Assembly: GCA_945878355.1 (NCBI GenBank)
Contig: CAMCTC010000054.1
Location: forward strand, 1-31,941
Source of the DNA: Bordetella parapertussis
GTDB taxonomy: Bacteria > Pseudomonadota > Gammaproteobacteria > Burkholderiales > Burkholderiaceae_C
Length of the DNA: 31,941 nucleotides
Direction of reading: 5' to 3'
Below are positions 8,226-15,680 of the stretch, one piece after another. The stretch's first letter is position 1, and every line of letters starts with the position of its first letter. The notes below the pieces were generated by a model. That model searched no databases and had not been told where the DNA came from. It saw only the letters and a program-made list of their open reading frames with translations. Position numbers and translations under genes: made by a program.

Positions 8226-8924
8226 TCAAGCCAGCTGCACCGGCAGGCACAGCTGGTAGCCCTCGTGGCGTATCACCTGCAAGGTCTGCCCGTCGAAGCC
8301 GACATCGCACAGCTTTTTGCGCAGCCTGGTCATCCGCACCGCCAGATTGGGCAGGCTGGCGCCATCCACGCCCGGGGTCATGATCTCCAGCAACTGCCAG
8401 TAGGCCAGGCGCTGGCCGGGCGCGCGCCCCAGTGCCGTCAGCAGCGCTACCTCGACAGCGCTCAGTTCGATGACCCCGGCCGGGCCTTGTGCCCTCAGCT
8501 CAGCGACCTGCACCGACAGCGTCGCCTGGCTGTCTGTCTGGGCTCGGTCTGCGCGCAGCCGTCGCCCTAGCGACTGCACCGCTGCACTGAGCTCTTCGAT
8601 GCTGACCGGCTTGGTGAGGTAGATGTCGGCGCCTGCCTCGTAGCCCGCGACCTTGTCGCGCACCGTGTCGCGCGCAGTCATCATCAGGATGCACAGCCCG
8701 GGCTGGGTACGCCGCAGCCTGCGCGACAGGCTCACGCCGTCTTCGCCGGGCAGGTTCAGGTCGACCACCAGCAGGTCGATCATCGACTGTGCGCCTTCGT
8801 CGCCGAGCTCTTCGGCGCAGGACAGACCCAGCACCCGGTGACCGAGCGCGGCCAGCACCTCGACGATGGCATCGCGCAGGTCCTCGTTGTCCTCGACGAC
8901 GACGATGTTCAGATTGGCAGCCAC
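8226..8924 (-). CDS. OmpR/PhoB-type two-component response regulator
   Basis: This 232-residue protein has a receiver domain (5-120) with the acidic pair Glu11/Asp12, phospho-acceptor Asp55 in VVDLNLPG, a Thr in MMTARD and Lys105 in YLTKP. The C-terminal winged-helix domain (about 140-230) contains PNLAVRMTRLRKKL as the recognition helix region and VIRHEGYQLC as the wing. It starts at a GTG that overlaps the 3' end of the kinase gene by 16 bp, so the two are co-translated partners. Likely targets are the divergent promoter region at 10871-11018, where repeats in helical phase occur, and possibly its own operon. The input signal is unknown. Confidence 0.92.
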   Translation of the reverse strand: MAANLNIVVVEDNEDLRDAIVEVLAALGHRVLGLSCAEELGDEGAQSMIDLLVVDLNLPGEDGVSLSRRLRRTQPGLCILMMTARDTVRDKVAGYEAGADIYLTKPVSIEELSAAVQSLGRRLRADRAQTDSQATLSVQVAELRAQGPAGVIELSAVEVALLTALGRAPGQRLAYWQLLEIMTPGVDGASLPNLAVRMTRLRKKLCDVGFDGQTLQVIRHEGYQLCLPVQLA

Positions 8925-10870
8925 AGTACGAACCTCACATGGGTCATTTCGGGTTGGTAGCGCAGTTCACCGCCGAGGCGGCGCGCGATCAGCGAGGAAA
9001 GGTACAGGCCCAGGCCCGACCCGGCGTGACGCGTTGCGCCAGCGCCGCGCCAGTATTTCTTGAACAGCTGTTCGGGGTCGGGCCGGCCCGCGTCGCCTGG
9101 CGCGTTGCTGACGCTGAGCTGCAGGCCGGGCAGCGCGCCGCGCGACTGCGGGCTGGCTGTGACCTCGACGACGCCGGCCTCAGCGCGGTATTTCAGCGCG
9201 TTGTCGAGCAGGTTGCTCAGGATCACGCCCAGCAACTGCCGGTCGGTGGCGCAGTCCGGCAGTGCGGCGTCGGTGTTGAGCTTGACGCTGGCGCCGGCCG
9301 GCAGTTGGTGGCGCAACTCTTGCAGCAGCGCCCGGACATCCACCGGCGCGACCTGCAGCACGGGTTCGGCCACCTCGAGCTCGCCGCTGATCGCGCAGCG
9401 CTTGATGATGTCGCGCATGCTGTCGATGGCGCGGTAGCCGCGCCCACGCATCGGCGAAGCCGGACTCAGGCTGCCAATCGCGAGGTGGGCGGTGGCCAGC
9501 GCGTTGGTCAGCTCGTGCGTGAGCATGGTCATGAACTGCTCTTGCTCGTGCCGCCGCTCACGCTCCTGCGCCACCAGCTGCTCGGCCAGCACGAGGTCGG
9601 TCTGGACCTTGCGGCGGGCACTGGCTGCATGCCTTGCCCTGGCCCGCAGCGCGCCGAACAACATCGCCGCGCTGATCAAGCCATAGGCGATGGCGCTGTA
9701 CATCGCCCAAGGCGGGCTGGGCATCCAGCCCATGGCAGGCATTGCCGCGGTGCCCAGCACCAGCACCATCAGGCCGTAGATCGAGATCAGACGCCCGCGC
9801 GACAGCCTCGGCGGGTCGCCCGGCGCTGGTTTGTCGGTGCGCCAGGCCAGCAGCAGCAGCAGCAGCGGGTACAGCAGCGTCATCGCCGTGACGATCTGGT
9901 GGGCTTGGCGAATCAGCCCGGCCAGCATCAACAACAGTGTCAGCGGCGTCGTTATCGCCAGCCACTGCAGGCAACGCAGGCCCAGCGGCGGCGGCTTGAA
10001 CTCACGCAGAAAATGCCAGTGGAACCAGACCACCGCCGTTGCGGTGATTGGAAACATCGCCGAGGTGATGCGGTCGATCGCTGGCGCCGTCAGCCAGTCG
10101 GACAGGTAGACCCGGAAGAAACCCAGCAGCGAGAGCGTAAAAAACACCGAAAGCACCTGGTGGACGATGAACGCGCCGACCACGCGCTCGCGACTCTCGA
10201 ACCACGCCGTCACGGCCCAGGCCAGGACCATCAGCAAGAACGCGATCACGGCGCCCATGATCAGCTGCTGCAACCGGTCGGTCGCTTCGGCATCGTCCCA
10301 ATGCAGGGCCTCGACGTGGATGCCGTGGTGGCTGGTCGTGCGCAGCCGCAGCAAGACCTCGATTGGCTCGCTGGGCGTGGCGATCACGAGGTTCTGGTTG
10401 AACGACCGGTATTCGCTCAGCCGCCAGTCGTGCCTGTCACCGGCCAACTGGGGCGGCTGGTCGGGGTAGCGGGGGTCGAACAGCGCGATCTCGTCGAGCT
10501 GACCGGGTTGCATCCGCAGCACCAGCCGGGTCTGCCGGTCGGCGGCGCGTCGGCCTGGGTCTGCCGGGGTGATCTTCAGGCGCAGCCAGGTGGTCGAGCC
10601 GGTGAAGCCTCGCCTGAGTGGGCCGGTGTAAGTCGTCCAGCCCATCGCCCGCACTTGATCTGGCCCCAGGCTGCTGGCCGGGTCGTCTAGCCAGGCGCGC
10701 GCGCTGATGTGGTCGCGCTGGTCGCTCAATAGCTGGGCCTGTTGGGCCGGCTCGGCCGGCTGGGCCAGCCCCGGCAGCTGCCAGGCCGCCAGCAGCCAGA
10801 CCAGGCAGCAGCGCAGCAGCGCTGCGATCAGGCGCGGACCTTGAGGCTTGGCGGAGGGGATTTCTATCAT
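8909..10870 (-). CDS. 7TMR-DISM sensor histidine kinase
   Basis: This 653-residue protein starts with a signal-like hydrophobic segment (12-37). A periplasmic 7TMR-DISMED2-like beta domain (about 50-195) contains GSTTWLRLKI and the usual VLLRLRT. About seven membrane segments follow (205-420), then a charged coiled-coil linker (424-450). The HisKA H-box FMTMLTHELTNALATA carries His452. The ATPase domain shows the N-box LSNLLDNALKY (551-561) and a glycine-rich GSGLGLYL (617-624). The H-box reads HELTNAL instead of the usual HELRTPL or HELKNPL. DISM kinases sense small ligands such as carbohydrates or matrix components in the periplasm, which would suit control of surface-protein export. The cognate regulator is the overlapping downstream gene. 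Confidence 0.92.
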   Translation of the reverse strand: MIEIPSAKPQGPRLIAALLRCCLVWLLAAWQLPGLAQPAEPAQQAQLLSDQRDHISARAWLDDPASSLGPDQVRAMGWTTYTGPLRRGFTGSTTWLRLKITPADPGRRAADRQTRLVLRMQPGQLDEIALFDPRYPDQPPQLAGDRHDWRLSEYRSFNQNLVIATPSEPIEVLLRLRTTSHHGIHVEALHWDDAEATDRLQQLIMGAVIAFLLMVLAWAVTAWFESRERVVGAFIVHQVLSVFFTLSLLGFFRVYLSDWLTAPAIDRITSAMFPITATAVVWFHWHFLREFKPPPLGLRCLQWLAITTPLTLLLMLAGLIRQAHQIVTAMTLLYPLLLLLLAWRTDKPAPGDPPRLSRGRLISIYGLMVLVLGTAAMPAMGWMPSPPWAMYSAIAYGLISAAMLFGALRARARHAASARRKVQTDLVLAEQLVAQERERRHEQEQFMTMLTHELTNALATAHLAIGSLSPASPMRGRGYRAIDSMRDIIKRCAISGELEVAEPVLQVAPVDVRALLQELRHQLPAGASVKLNTDAALPDCATDRQLLGVILSNLLDNALKYRAEAGVVEVTASPQSRGALPGLQLSVSNAPGDAGRPDPEQLFKKYWRGAGATRHAGSGLGLYLSSLIARRLGGELRYQPEMTHVRFVLWLPI

Positions 10871-11018
10871 TTTAGTACCTTACGAGATTATCCATATTTC
10901 TTAACTTTGCGTTTTTTTTTGGGCGGCGAGCCGGCATCAATCGGTTTGAAATATCTTGAAATATTAGATTCATTGATTGAGATATTTTTCGCTTTTAAAC
11001 GATTTCTTGGCGTCAACC
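10871..11018. promoter_or_regulatory. Divergent AT-rich promoter region of kinase and T1SS operons
   Basis: This 148-bp gap is strikingly AT-rich compared with the surrounding genes. It separates the kinase operon (minus) from the tolC-ABC-hlyD operon (plus). It holds three near-identical TTGAAATAT-type repeats, one related inverted copy at 10894-10902, and a run of nine T at 10912-10920. I could not assign -35/-10 boxes with confidence. Confidence 0.65.
10946..10985 (+). repeat. Three TTGAAATAT direct repeats in helical phase (candidate regulator box)
   Basis: TTGAAATAT occurs at 10946-10954 and 10956-10964, and TTGAGATAT at 10977-10985. Start-to-start spacings are 10 and 21 bp, about one and two helical turns. 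OmpR/PhoB regulators bind tandem direct repeats with this kind of spacing, and such a regulator is encoded next door. Actual binding is inference. Confidence 0.6.
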
Positions 11019-12326
11019 ATGGCCCTCAACCGAGCCGACCGGCGAGCTGCTTCAGCGGCTCGGCCATTGCGCCGCCTGCGGATACCGCTGCGACTGGGCT
11101 TGGCGCTGTTGCCGCTGGTCGCCCAAAGCCAGCCACTGGACAGTCTGATCGTCGATGCCTTGAGCCAACACCCGGCCACCCAATCGGCCCAGGCGCAGCA
11201 GGCCTCGGCCCGGGCCGGGTTGGCCAGCGCGCGCTGGCAGTACTGGCCGACGCCGTCGGTGCTGGTCGAGACTGCCGGCACCAGCGCCACCGACACCGCT
11301 TACCAGGGCGACCACCGGGTCGCGACGCTGCGGCTGCAGCAGCCGCTGTGGACCGGCGGGCGACTCAGCGCCGGCCTGAGCCGGGCCGATGCAGGTTTGG
11401 CCTACAGCCAGGCCTCGCTAGACGAAGTGCGCCAGCAGCTCGCGCTGCGCGTGGTCCAGGCCTACGGTGACTGGCTCGCCGCGCAACTCAAGACCGCGTC
11501 GCACGGCAAGAGCCGCGTAGTCCACGAGGAGCTGCAAGCGCGCGTCAGGCGCCGGGTCGAGCAGGGCATTTCAGCCGAGAGCGACCTGGTGCTGACCGAC
11601 GTGCGTCTGCAGTCGCTGGCCGCCGACCTGTCGGTCGCGCGACTCCAGCAAGACACCGCGCTGGCGCGGCTGGGCCAGTTGTTGGGCCGGCCGGTGCTGG
11701 GCGCCGAGTTGTCAGTCGCCGCGCCGCGCGCGGTCGACCCGGCCTGGTTGTCGCAGCTCGACGGCGTGCTCGCGGCCCAGCCTGCGGTGCAAAAAGCCCA
11801 GGCCCAGGCCAGGATTCAAGAGGCCGGCGTGGCCGAGCGCCGCGCCGAGCTCTCGCCCGAGGTCTACCTGCGCGCCGAGCGCCAGTACGGCAACTACGCG
11901 ATACGCAACGCCGCGCCCGAGAACCGGTTGTTCCTAGGCCTGAGCACGCGCTTTGGGGCCGGGCTGTCGACGCTGAGCAACGTCGAGGCCGCGCAAGCCC
12001 AGCAACAAGCCGCGCTGGCCGATGTGCAGGTGCAGCGGCGCGCCGCGACCGATCAGCTGCTGGCCGACCACGCCCAGGCCAGCAGCTCGGCCCCTAGGCT
12101 TGCGGCGCTGGAGGCCTCGCTGAACGCCGCGCAAGCCGTCTGCCTGTCGTACGACCGGCAGTTTCTGGCCGGTCGCAAGAGCTGGCTCGACGTGATGAAC
12201 GCGCAGCGCGAGCTGGCCCAGACCGAGCTTGCGCTGGTCGACCTGCAAGCCTCGCAGGTGGTGGTGACCTGGCGACTGGCACTGACCACGCTGGGGCTTG
12301 AAGCTGTTACCGGAGTCCGACCATGA
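11019..12326 (+). CDS. TolC-family outer-membrane T1SS channel
   Basis: This 435-residue protein has a basic N-terminus and hydrophobic signal (RIPLRLGLALLPLVAQSQ). Two homologous long alpha-helical/beta-barrel halves follow, with typical OEP pieces: YWPTPSVLVETAG, RLQQPLWTGGRLSAGLSRA, AYGDWLAAQLKT and, in the second half, KSWLDVMNAQRELAQTELAL. It forms the outer-membrane exit duct of the secretion system (LapE-like role). I chose ATG 11019. A TTG at 10977 in the same frame lies inside the repeat region and would add 14 unlikely residues. The stop overlaps the ABC gene start (ATGA). Confidence 0.92.
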   Translation: MALNRADRRAASAARPLRRLRIPLRLGLALLPLVAQSQPLDSLIVDALSQHPATQSAQAQQASARAGLASARWQYWPTPSVLVETAGTSATDTAYQGDHRVATLRLQQPLWTGGRLSAGLSRADAGLAYSQASLDEVRQQLALRVVQAYGDWLAAQLKTASHGKSRVVHEELQARVRRRVEQGISAESDLVLTDVRLQSLAADLSVARLQQDTALARLGQLLGRPVLGAELSVAAPRAVDPAWLSQLDGVLAAQPAVQKAQAQARIQEAGVAERRAELSPEVYLRAERQYGNYAIRNAAPENRLFLGLSTRFGAGLSTLSNVEAAQAQQQAALADVQVQRRAATDQLLADHAQASSSAPRLAALEASLNAAQAVCLSYDRQFLAGRKSWLDVMNAQRELAQTELALVDLQASQVVVTWRLALTTLGLEAVTGVRP

Positions 12327-14440
12327 ACCTCTTGCCCTGCCTGGCGCGCCTGGCGCAACTCCAGCACGACAGCGTCGACCGGCTCGCGCTGCAGGAGGCG
12401 GCCGAGGCGGCCGCTGGTTCGGCCACAGATCCAAGCGCCAAGGACGCAAGAGCCCAGCTCAAGACCGTCGCGCGCCACCTGCAGCTGCGCCCGCCGCGCT
12501 GGCTGGGCGCGCCCGATGCGGCCGCAGTGCCTGCGCTGATCTGCGCCGGCGCGGCCCGGCCCGGCATCCAAGCTGGTGAGTGGGGCGTGCTGCGAGGTCG
12601 CAACGCCCAGAACCAATGGGTCAGCGAGTGGTGGGACGCTGAAGCCAAGCGCTGGCGCGAGCAGGCCGACACTGAGCTGGCGGGTTGTTCGATCGCTTTG
12701 TTCAAACTGCGCAAACCGTTCTCGGCCAGCGACAGCGCGGTCTACCAGCTGATCCGCCAGGAGATGCTGTCGCACCGCAAGCTCATCGGCGAGGCCGTGC
12801 TCGGCGGGCTGATGATCAACATCGTCGCGCTCGCGGCGTCGTTCTACAGCATGCAGGTCTACGACCGGGTGATGCCCACCGGCGCGTCGCAGACCCTGCT
12901 GGTGCTCACGCTGGGCGTGATCGCCGCGGTCGGCTTTGAGCTGGTGGCCAAGCGGGTTCGCAGCACGCTGTACGAGCGAATGATCGACCAAGTCGACCAG
13001 CGGCTGGCGCGCGCGGTCTACCTGCGCTTTCTGTCGGTGCGGCTCGACCAGATGCCGCAAAGCGTGGGCGCGCTGGCCGCGCAGATGCGCGGCTACGAGA
13101 CGGTGCGGGGTTTCTTCACCGCGGTCACGACCAACCTGCTGGTCGATGCGCCGTTCGCGCTGCTGTTCTGCGCGGTGATCTGGCTGATCTCGGGCCCGCT
13201 GGCGCTGATCCCGCTGGCTTTTCTGGGCCTGTCGCTGGTCATCGGCTTTTATTACCGGGCCCAGGTCGAGTCGCTCGCGGGCCAGGCGATGATCGCGAGC
13301 AACCAGAAGACCGGGCTGCTGGTCGAGACCGTCGAGGGCGCCGAGACCATCAAGTCTGGCCAGGGCGGTTGGCGCATGCTGTCGCGCTGGATGCGCAACA
13401 CCGACGATGCGCGCGAGACCGACCTGCGCAACCGCAACATCAGTGAGCACTCGCAGCACCTGACGGCAGCATTCCAGCAGCTGTCCTACGTGCTGCTGGT
13501 GGCCGCTGGCGCGCTGCTGGTGAGCAAGGGCGAGCTGACGATGGGCGCGCTGATCGCCTGCTCGATCCTGTCGGGGCGGGTGCTCGCGCCGGTGGCGATG
13601 ATCCCCAGCCAGCTCGCGCAATGGGCCCACACCAAGGCCGCGCTGCAAGGGCTTGACCGGCTGTGGTCGCTGCAAGACGACCACCATGGCCAGGAGCAGC
13701 CGGTGCTGCCCGAGACGATCCGCGGCCATTACCGGCTCGAGGCCGTTACGGCCCAATACAACGGCAGGCTGGCGCTGGCGATCGAGAACCTGAACATCGC
13801 GCCGGGCGAGAAGGTCGGCGTGCTCGGCCCGGTGGGCGCGGGCAAGACCACCTTGCTGCGGCTGCTCTCGGGCATGTACAAGCCCCAGCAAGGCCGCGTG
13901 CTGCTCGACGACTTCGACCTGGCACACATCGCCAAACCGGCGCTGGCCGAGCAGCTGGGCTATGTGCAGCAAGACGGCAGGCTGTTCTCGGGCACGCTGC
14001 GCGACAACCTGATCCTGGGCCAGCTCGACCCGGGCGACGAGACCATCCTGCAAGCCGCGCGAACCACCGGCTTGCTGCAAGCGGTGATCAGCAGCCACCC
14101 CAAGGGCTTGCAGCAAGAGATCTACGAAGGCGGCACGGGGTTGTCGGGCGGGCAGCGCCAGCTGGTGAACCTGACGCGCACCTTCTTGCGCCAGCCGCGC
14201 ATCTGGCTGCTCGACGAGCCCACCGCGAGCATGGACCGCAGCCTGGAACTGCAGGTCACGCGCGCGCTCAAGCAGGCCCTGGCGCCCGAGCACACGCTGG
14301 TGCTCGTCACGCACAAGGCCGAGATGCTCGAGTTGGTCGACCGGGTGATCGTGATCGCCAAGCACGGCGTCGTGATGGACGGACCGAAGGCGCAGGTGCT
14401 GCTCAAGCTCAACGCGCCGGCGCTGGAGCGGGTGGCATGA
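12323..14440 (+). CDS. T1SS permease/ATPase (LapB/LssB-like ABC exporter)
   Basis: This 705-residue inner-membrane exporter energises secretion of the RTX/FG-GAP substrate. An N-terminal cytoplasmic domain (1-140) precedes an ABC transmembrane domain with hydrophobic segments between about 155 and 425. The nucleotide-binding domain has Walker A GPVGAGKT (502-509), signature LSGGQ (607-611), Walker B IWLLDEPT (627-634) and the switch His664. The N-terminal region lacks a recognisable C39 peptidase Cys-His pair, so it does not cleave a GG leader, and it looks unlike the usual C39-like domain. The gene is coupled to both neighbours by 4-bp ATGA overlaps. It most resembles the LapB/LssB group used for giant adhesins. 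Confidence 0.93.
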   Translation: MNLLPCLARLAQLQHDSVDRLALQEAAEAAAGSATDPSAKDARAQLKTVARHLQLRPPRWLGAPDAAAVPALICAGAARPGIQAGEWGVLRGRNAQNQWVSEWWDAEAKRWREQADTELAGCSIALFKLRKPFSASDSAVYQLIRQEMLSHRKLIGEAVLGGLMINIVALAASFYSMQVYDRVMPTGASQTLLVLTLGVIAAVGFELVAKRVRSTLYERMIDQVDQRLARAVYLRFLSVRLDQMPQSVGALAAQMRGYETVRGFFTAVTTNLLVDAPFALLFCAVIWLISGPLALIPLAFLGLSLVIGFYYRAQVESLAGQAMIASNQKTGLLVETVEGAETIKSGQGGWRMLSRWMRNTDDARETDLRNRNISEHSQHLTAAFQQLSYVLLVAAGALLVSKGELTMGALIACSILSGRVLAPVAMIPSQLAQWAHTKAALQGLDRLWSLQDDHHGQEQPVLPETIRGHYRLEAVTAQYNGRLALAIENLNIAPGEKVGVLGPVGAGKTTLLRLLSGMYKPQQGRVLLDDFDLAHIAKPALAEQLGYVQQDGRLFSGTLRDNLILGQLDPGDETILQAARTTGLLQAVISSHPKGLQQEIYEGGTGLSGGQRQLVNLTRTFLRQPRIWLLDEPTASMDRSLELQVTRALKQALAPEHTLVLVTHKAEMLELVDRVIVIAKHGVVMDGPKAQVLLKLNAPALERVA

Positions 14441-15624
14441 AGGTCAAGCTAAATCACAAAAAGAGTGTGCTGATGGGCGCGAAGAAGACCCAAGGCGCGG
14501 TGTCGATGACGCTGCTGATGGCGCTGGGGCTGGCGATCTTCTTGGGCTGGGCGGCGATGTTCGAGATCGACCAGACGGTGCGGGCCCAGGGCCAGATCAT
14601 CCCCAGTGGGCGCACCCAGGTGATCCAGGCGGCGGACGGCGGCGTGCTGTCGCGCATCACGGTGCACGAGGGCCAGGCGGTGGTCGCGGGCCAGGAGCTC
14701 GCGGTGCTCGAGCGCGAGCGGCCCAACGCGGCGTTTGAGGAGAGCCGGGCCAAGGACGCGGCGCTGGCCGCAGCGCTGCTGCGCGCGCAGGCCGAAGCGA
14801 GCGAGACCGCGCCGGTGTTCGGCCCGCGCTTCAAGGAGTACGGCCATTTCGTCGCGGTGCAGCAAGCCCTGTACGAGCAGCGCAAGACCAGCCTGCGCGA
14901 GGAGCTCGCGACGATCCAGGACGGCCAGGCCATGGCGCAGCAAGAGCTCGAGATGAACGAGGCGCTGCTCAAGACCGGCGACACCAGCCGGCTCGAGGTG
15001 ATGCGGGCCAAGCGCCAGGTCGGTGAGCTGCAAGGCCGTGCCAGCGCGCTGCGCAACAAGTACCTGCAGGACGCCAGGCAAGAGGCGAGCAAGCTGGCCG
15101 AGGAGCTGTCGAGCAGCCGCTACAAGCTCGAAGAGCGGCGCAGCGTGCTCGACCACACGGCGCTGACCGCGCCGGTGGCGGGCATCGTCAAGGTGCTCAA
15201 GGTCAACACGATAGGCGGCGTGCTGCGCGCTGGCGACGAGCTGATGCAGATCTCGCCGACCGACGGCGCGATGGTGCTCGAGATCAAGCTCAACCCGGTC
15301 GACATCGGCCAGCTCAAGACCGGGCTGCCGGTGGCGATCAAGCTCGACGCGTTCGACTACTCGGTCTACAACAGCCTGAGCGGCACGCTGAGCTACCTCA
15401 GCGCCGACACGCTGGTCGACCAGGGCGCGAACGGCCAGGCGGTGCCGTATTACCGGGCCCAGGTTCGGATCATCCCGGCCGAGGCCGGCGCCAAGCTCGC
15501 TGGGGTCGAACTCAAGCCCGGCATGACCGCATCGGTCGACATCCGCACCGACAGCCGATCGATCCTGAACTACCTCGCCAAGCCGGTGTTCAAGGCTTTT
15601 GGCGGCGCGATGAACGAGCGCTGA
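14437..15624 (+). CDS. HlyD-family T1SS periplasmic adaptor (LapC-like)
   Basis: This 395-residue protein starts at the ATG overlapping the ABC stop. It has a short basic cytoplasmic tail, one membrane segment (about 20-42, SMTLLMALGLAIFLGWAAMF), then the lipoyl-like half motif QAADGGVLSRITVHEGQAV. A long coiled-coil hairpin follows (about 100-235), then the second lipoyl half (TALTAPVAGIVKVLKVNTIG) and a beta-barrel domain ending KPGMTASVDIRTD. It links the ABC exporter to the TolC channel. Its last about 20 codons and stop are duplicated, almost unchanged, 1680 bp downstream beyond the next gene. The frame is open upstream to 13663, but that stretch is antisense-free shadow coding inside the ABC gene. 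Confidence 0.93.
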   Translation: MKVKLNHKKSVLMGAKKTQGAVSMTLLMALGLAIFLGWAAMFEIDQTVRAQGQIIPSGRTQVIQAADGGVLSRITVHEGQAVVAGQELAVLERERPNAAFEESRAKDAALAAALLRAQAEASETAPVFGPRFKEYGHFVAVQQALYEQRKTSLREELATIQDGQAMAQQELEMNEALLKTGDTSRLEVMRAKRQVGELQGRASALRNKYLQDARQEASKLAEELSSSRYKLEERRSVLDHTALTAPVAGIVKVLKVNTIGGVLRAGDELMQISPTDGAMVLEIKLNPVDIGQLKTGLPVAIKLDAFDYSVYNSLSGTLSYLSADTLVDQGANGQAVPYYRAQVRIIPAEAGAKLAGVELKPGMTASVDIRTDSRSILNYLAKPVFKAFGGAMNER

Positions 15625-15632
15625 TCAAGCCG
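15562..15632 (+). repeat. 71-bp direct repeat, copy 1 (hlyD 3' end)
   Basis: Covers the last 20 hlyD codons, the stop and eight further bases. It differs from copy 2 at only two positions (15570 C versus A, 15582 G versus A). Confidence 0.95.
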
Positions 15633-15680
15633 GGGGCATCGGCCCTGCGCCTTTCAGAACATCTTCACCCAGGGCACATC

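Noticed and set aside
8789..10690. 633-codon plus-strand open frame over the kinase gene
   Set aside because: Low-complexity shadow composition. The minus strand gives a full DISM kinase with all catalytic boxes.
12053..14365. 770-codon open frame on the minus strand, antisense to the exporter
   Set aside because: Its composition (His/Arg/Gln-rich, no domain) is that of an antisense shadow in GC-rich coding DNA. The plus strand has a complete ABC exporter.
13663..14436. N-terminal extension of the HlyD frame
   Set aside because: It overlaps the ABC ATPase domain in another frame, has no homology-like features, and the ATGA junction at 14437 is the natural start.
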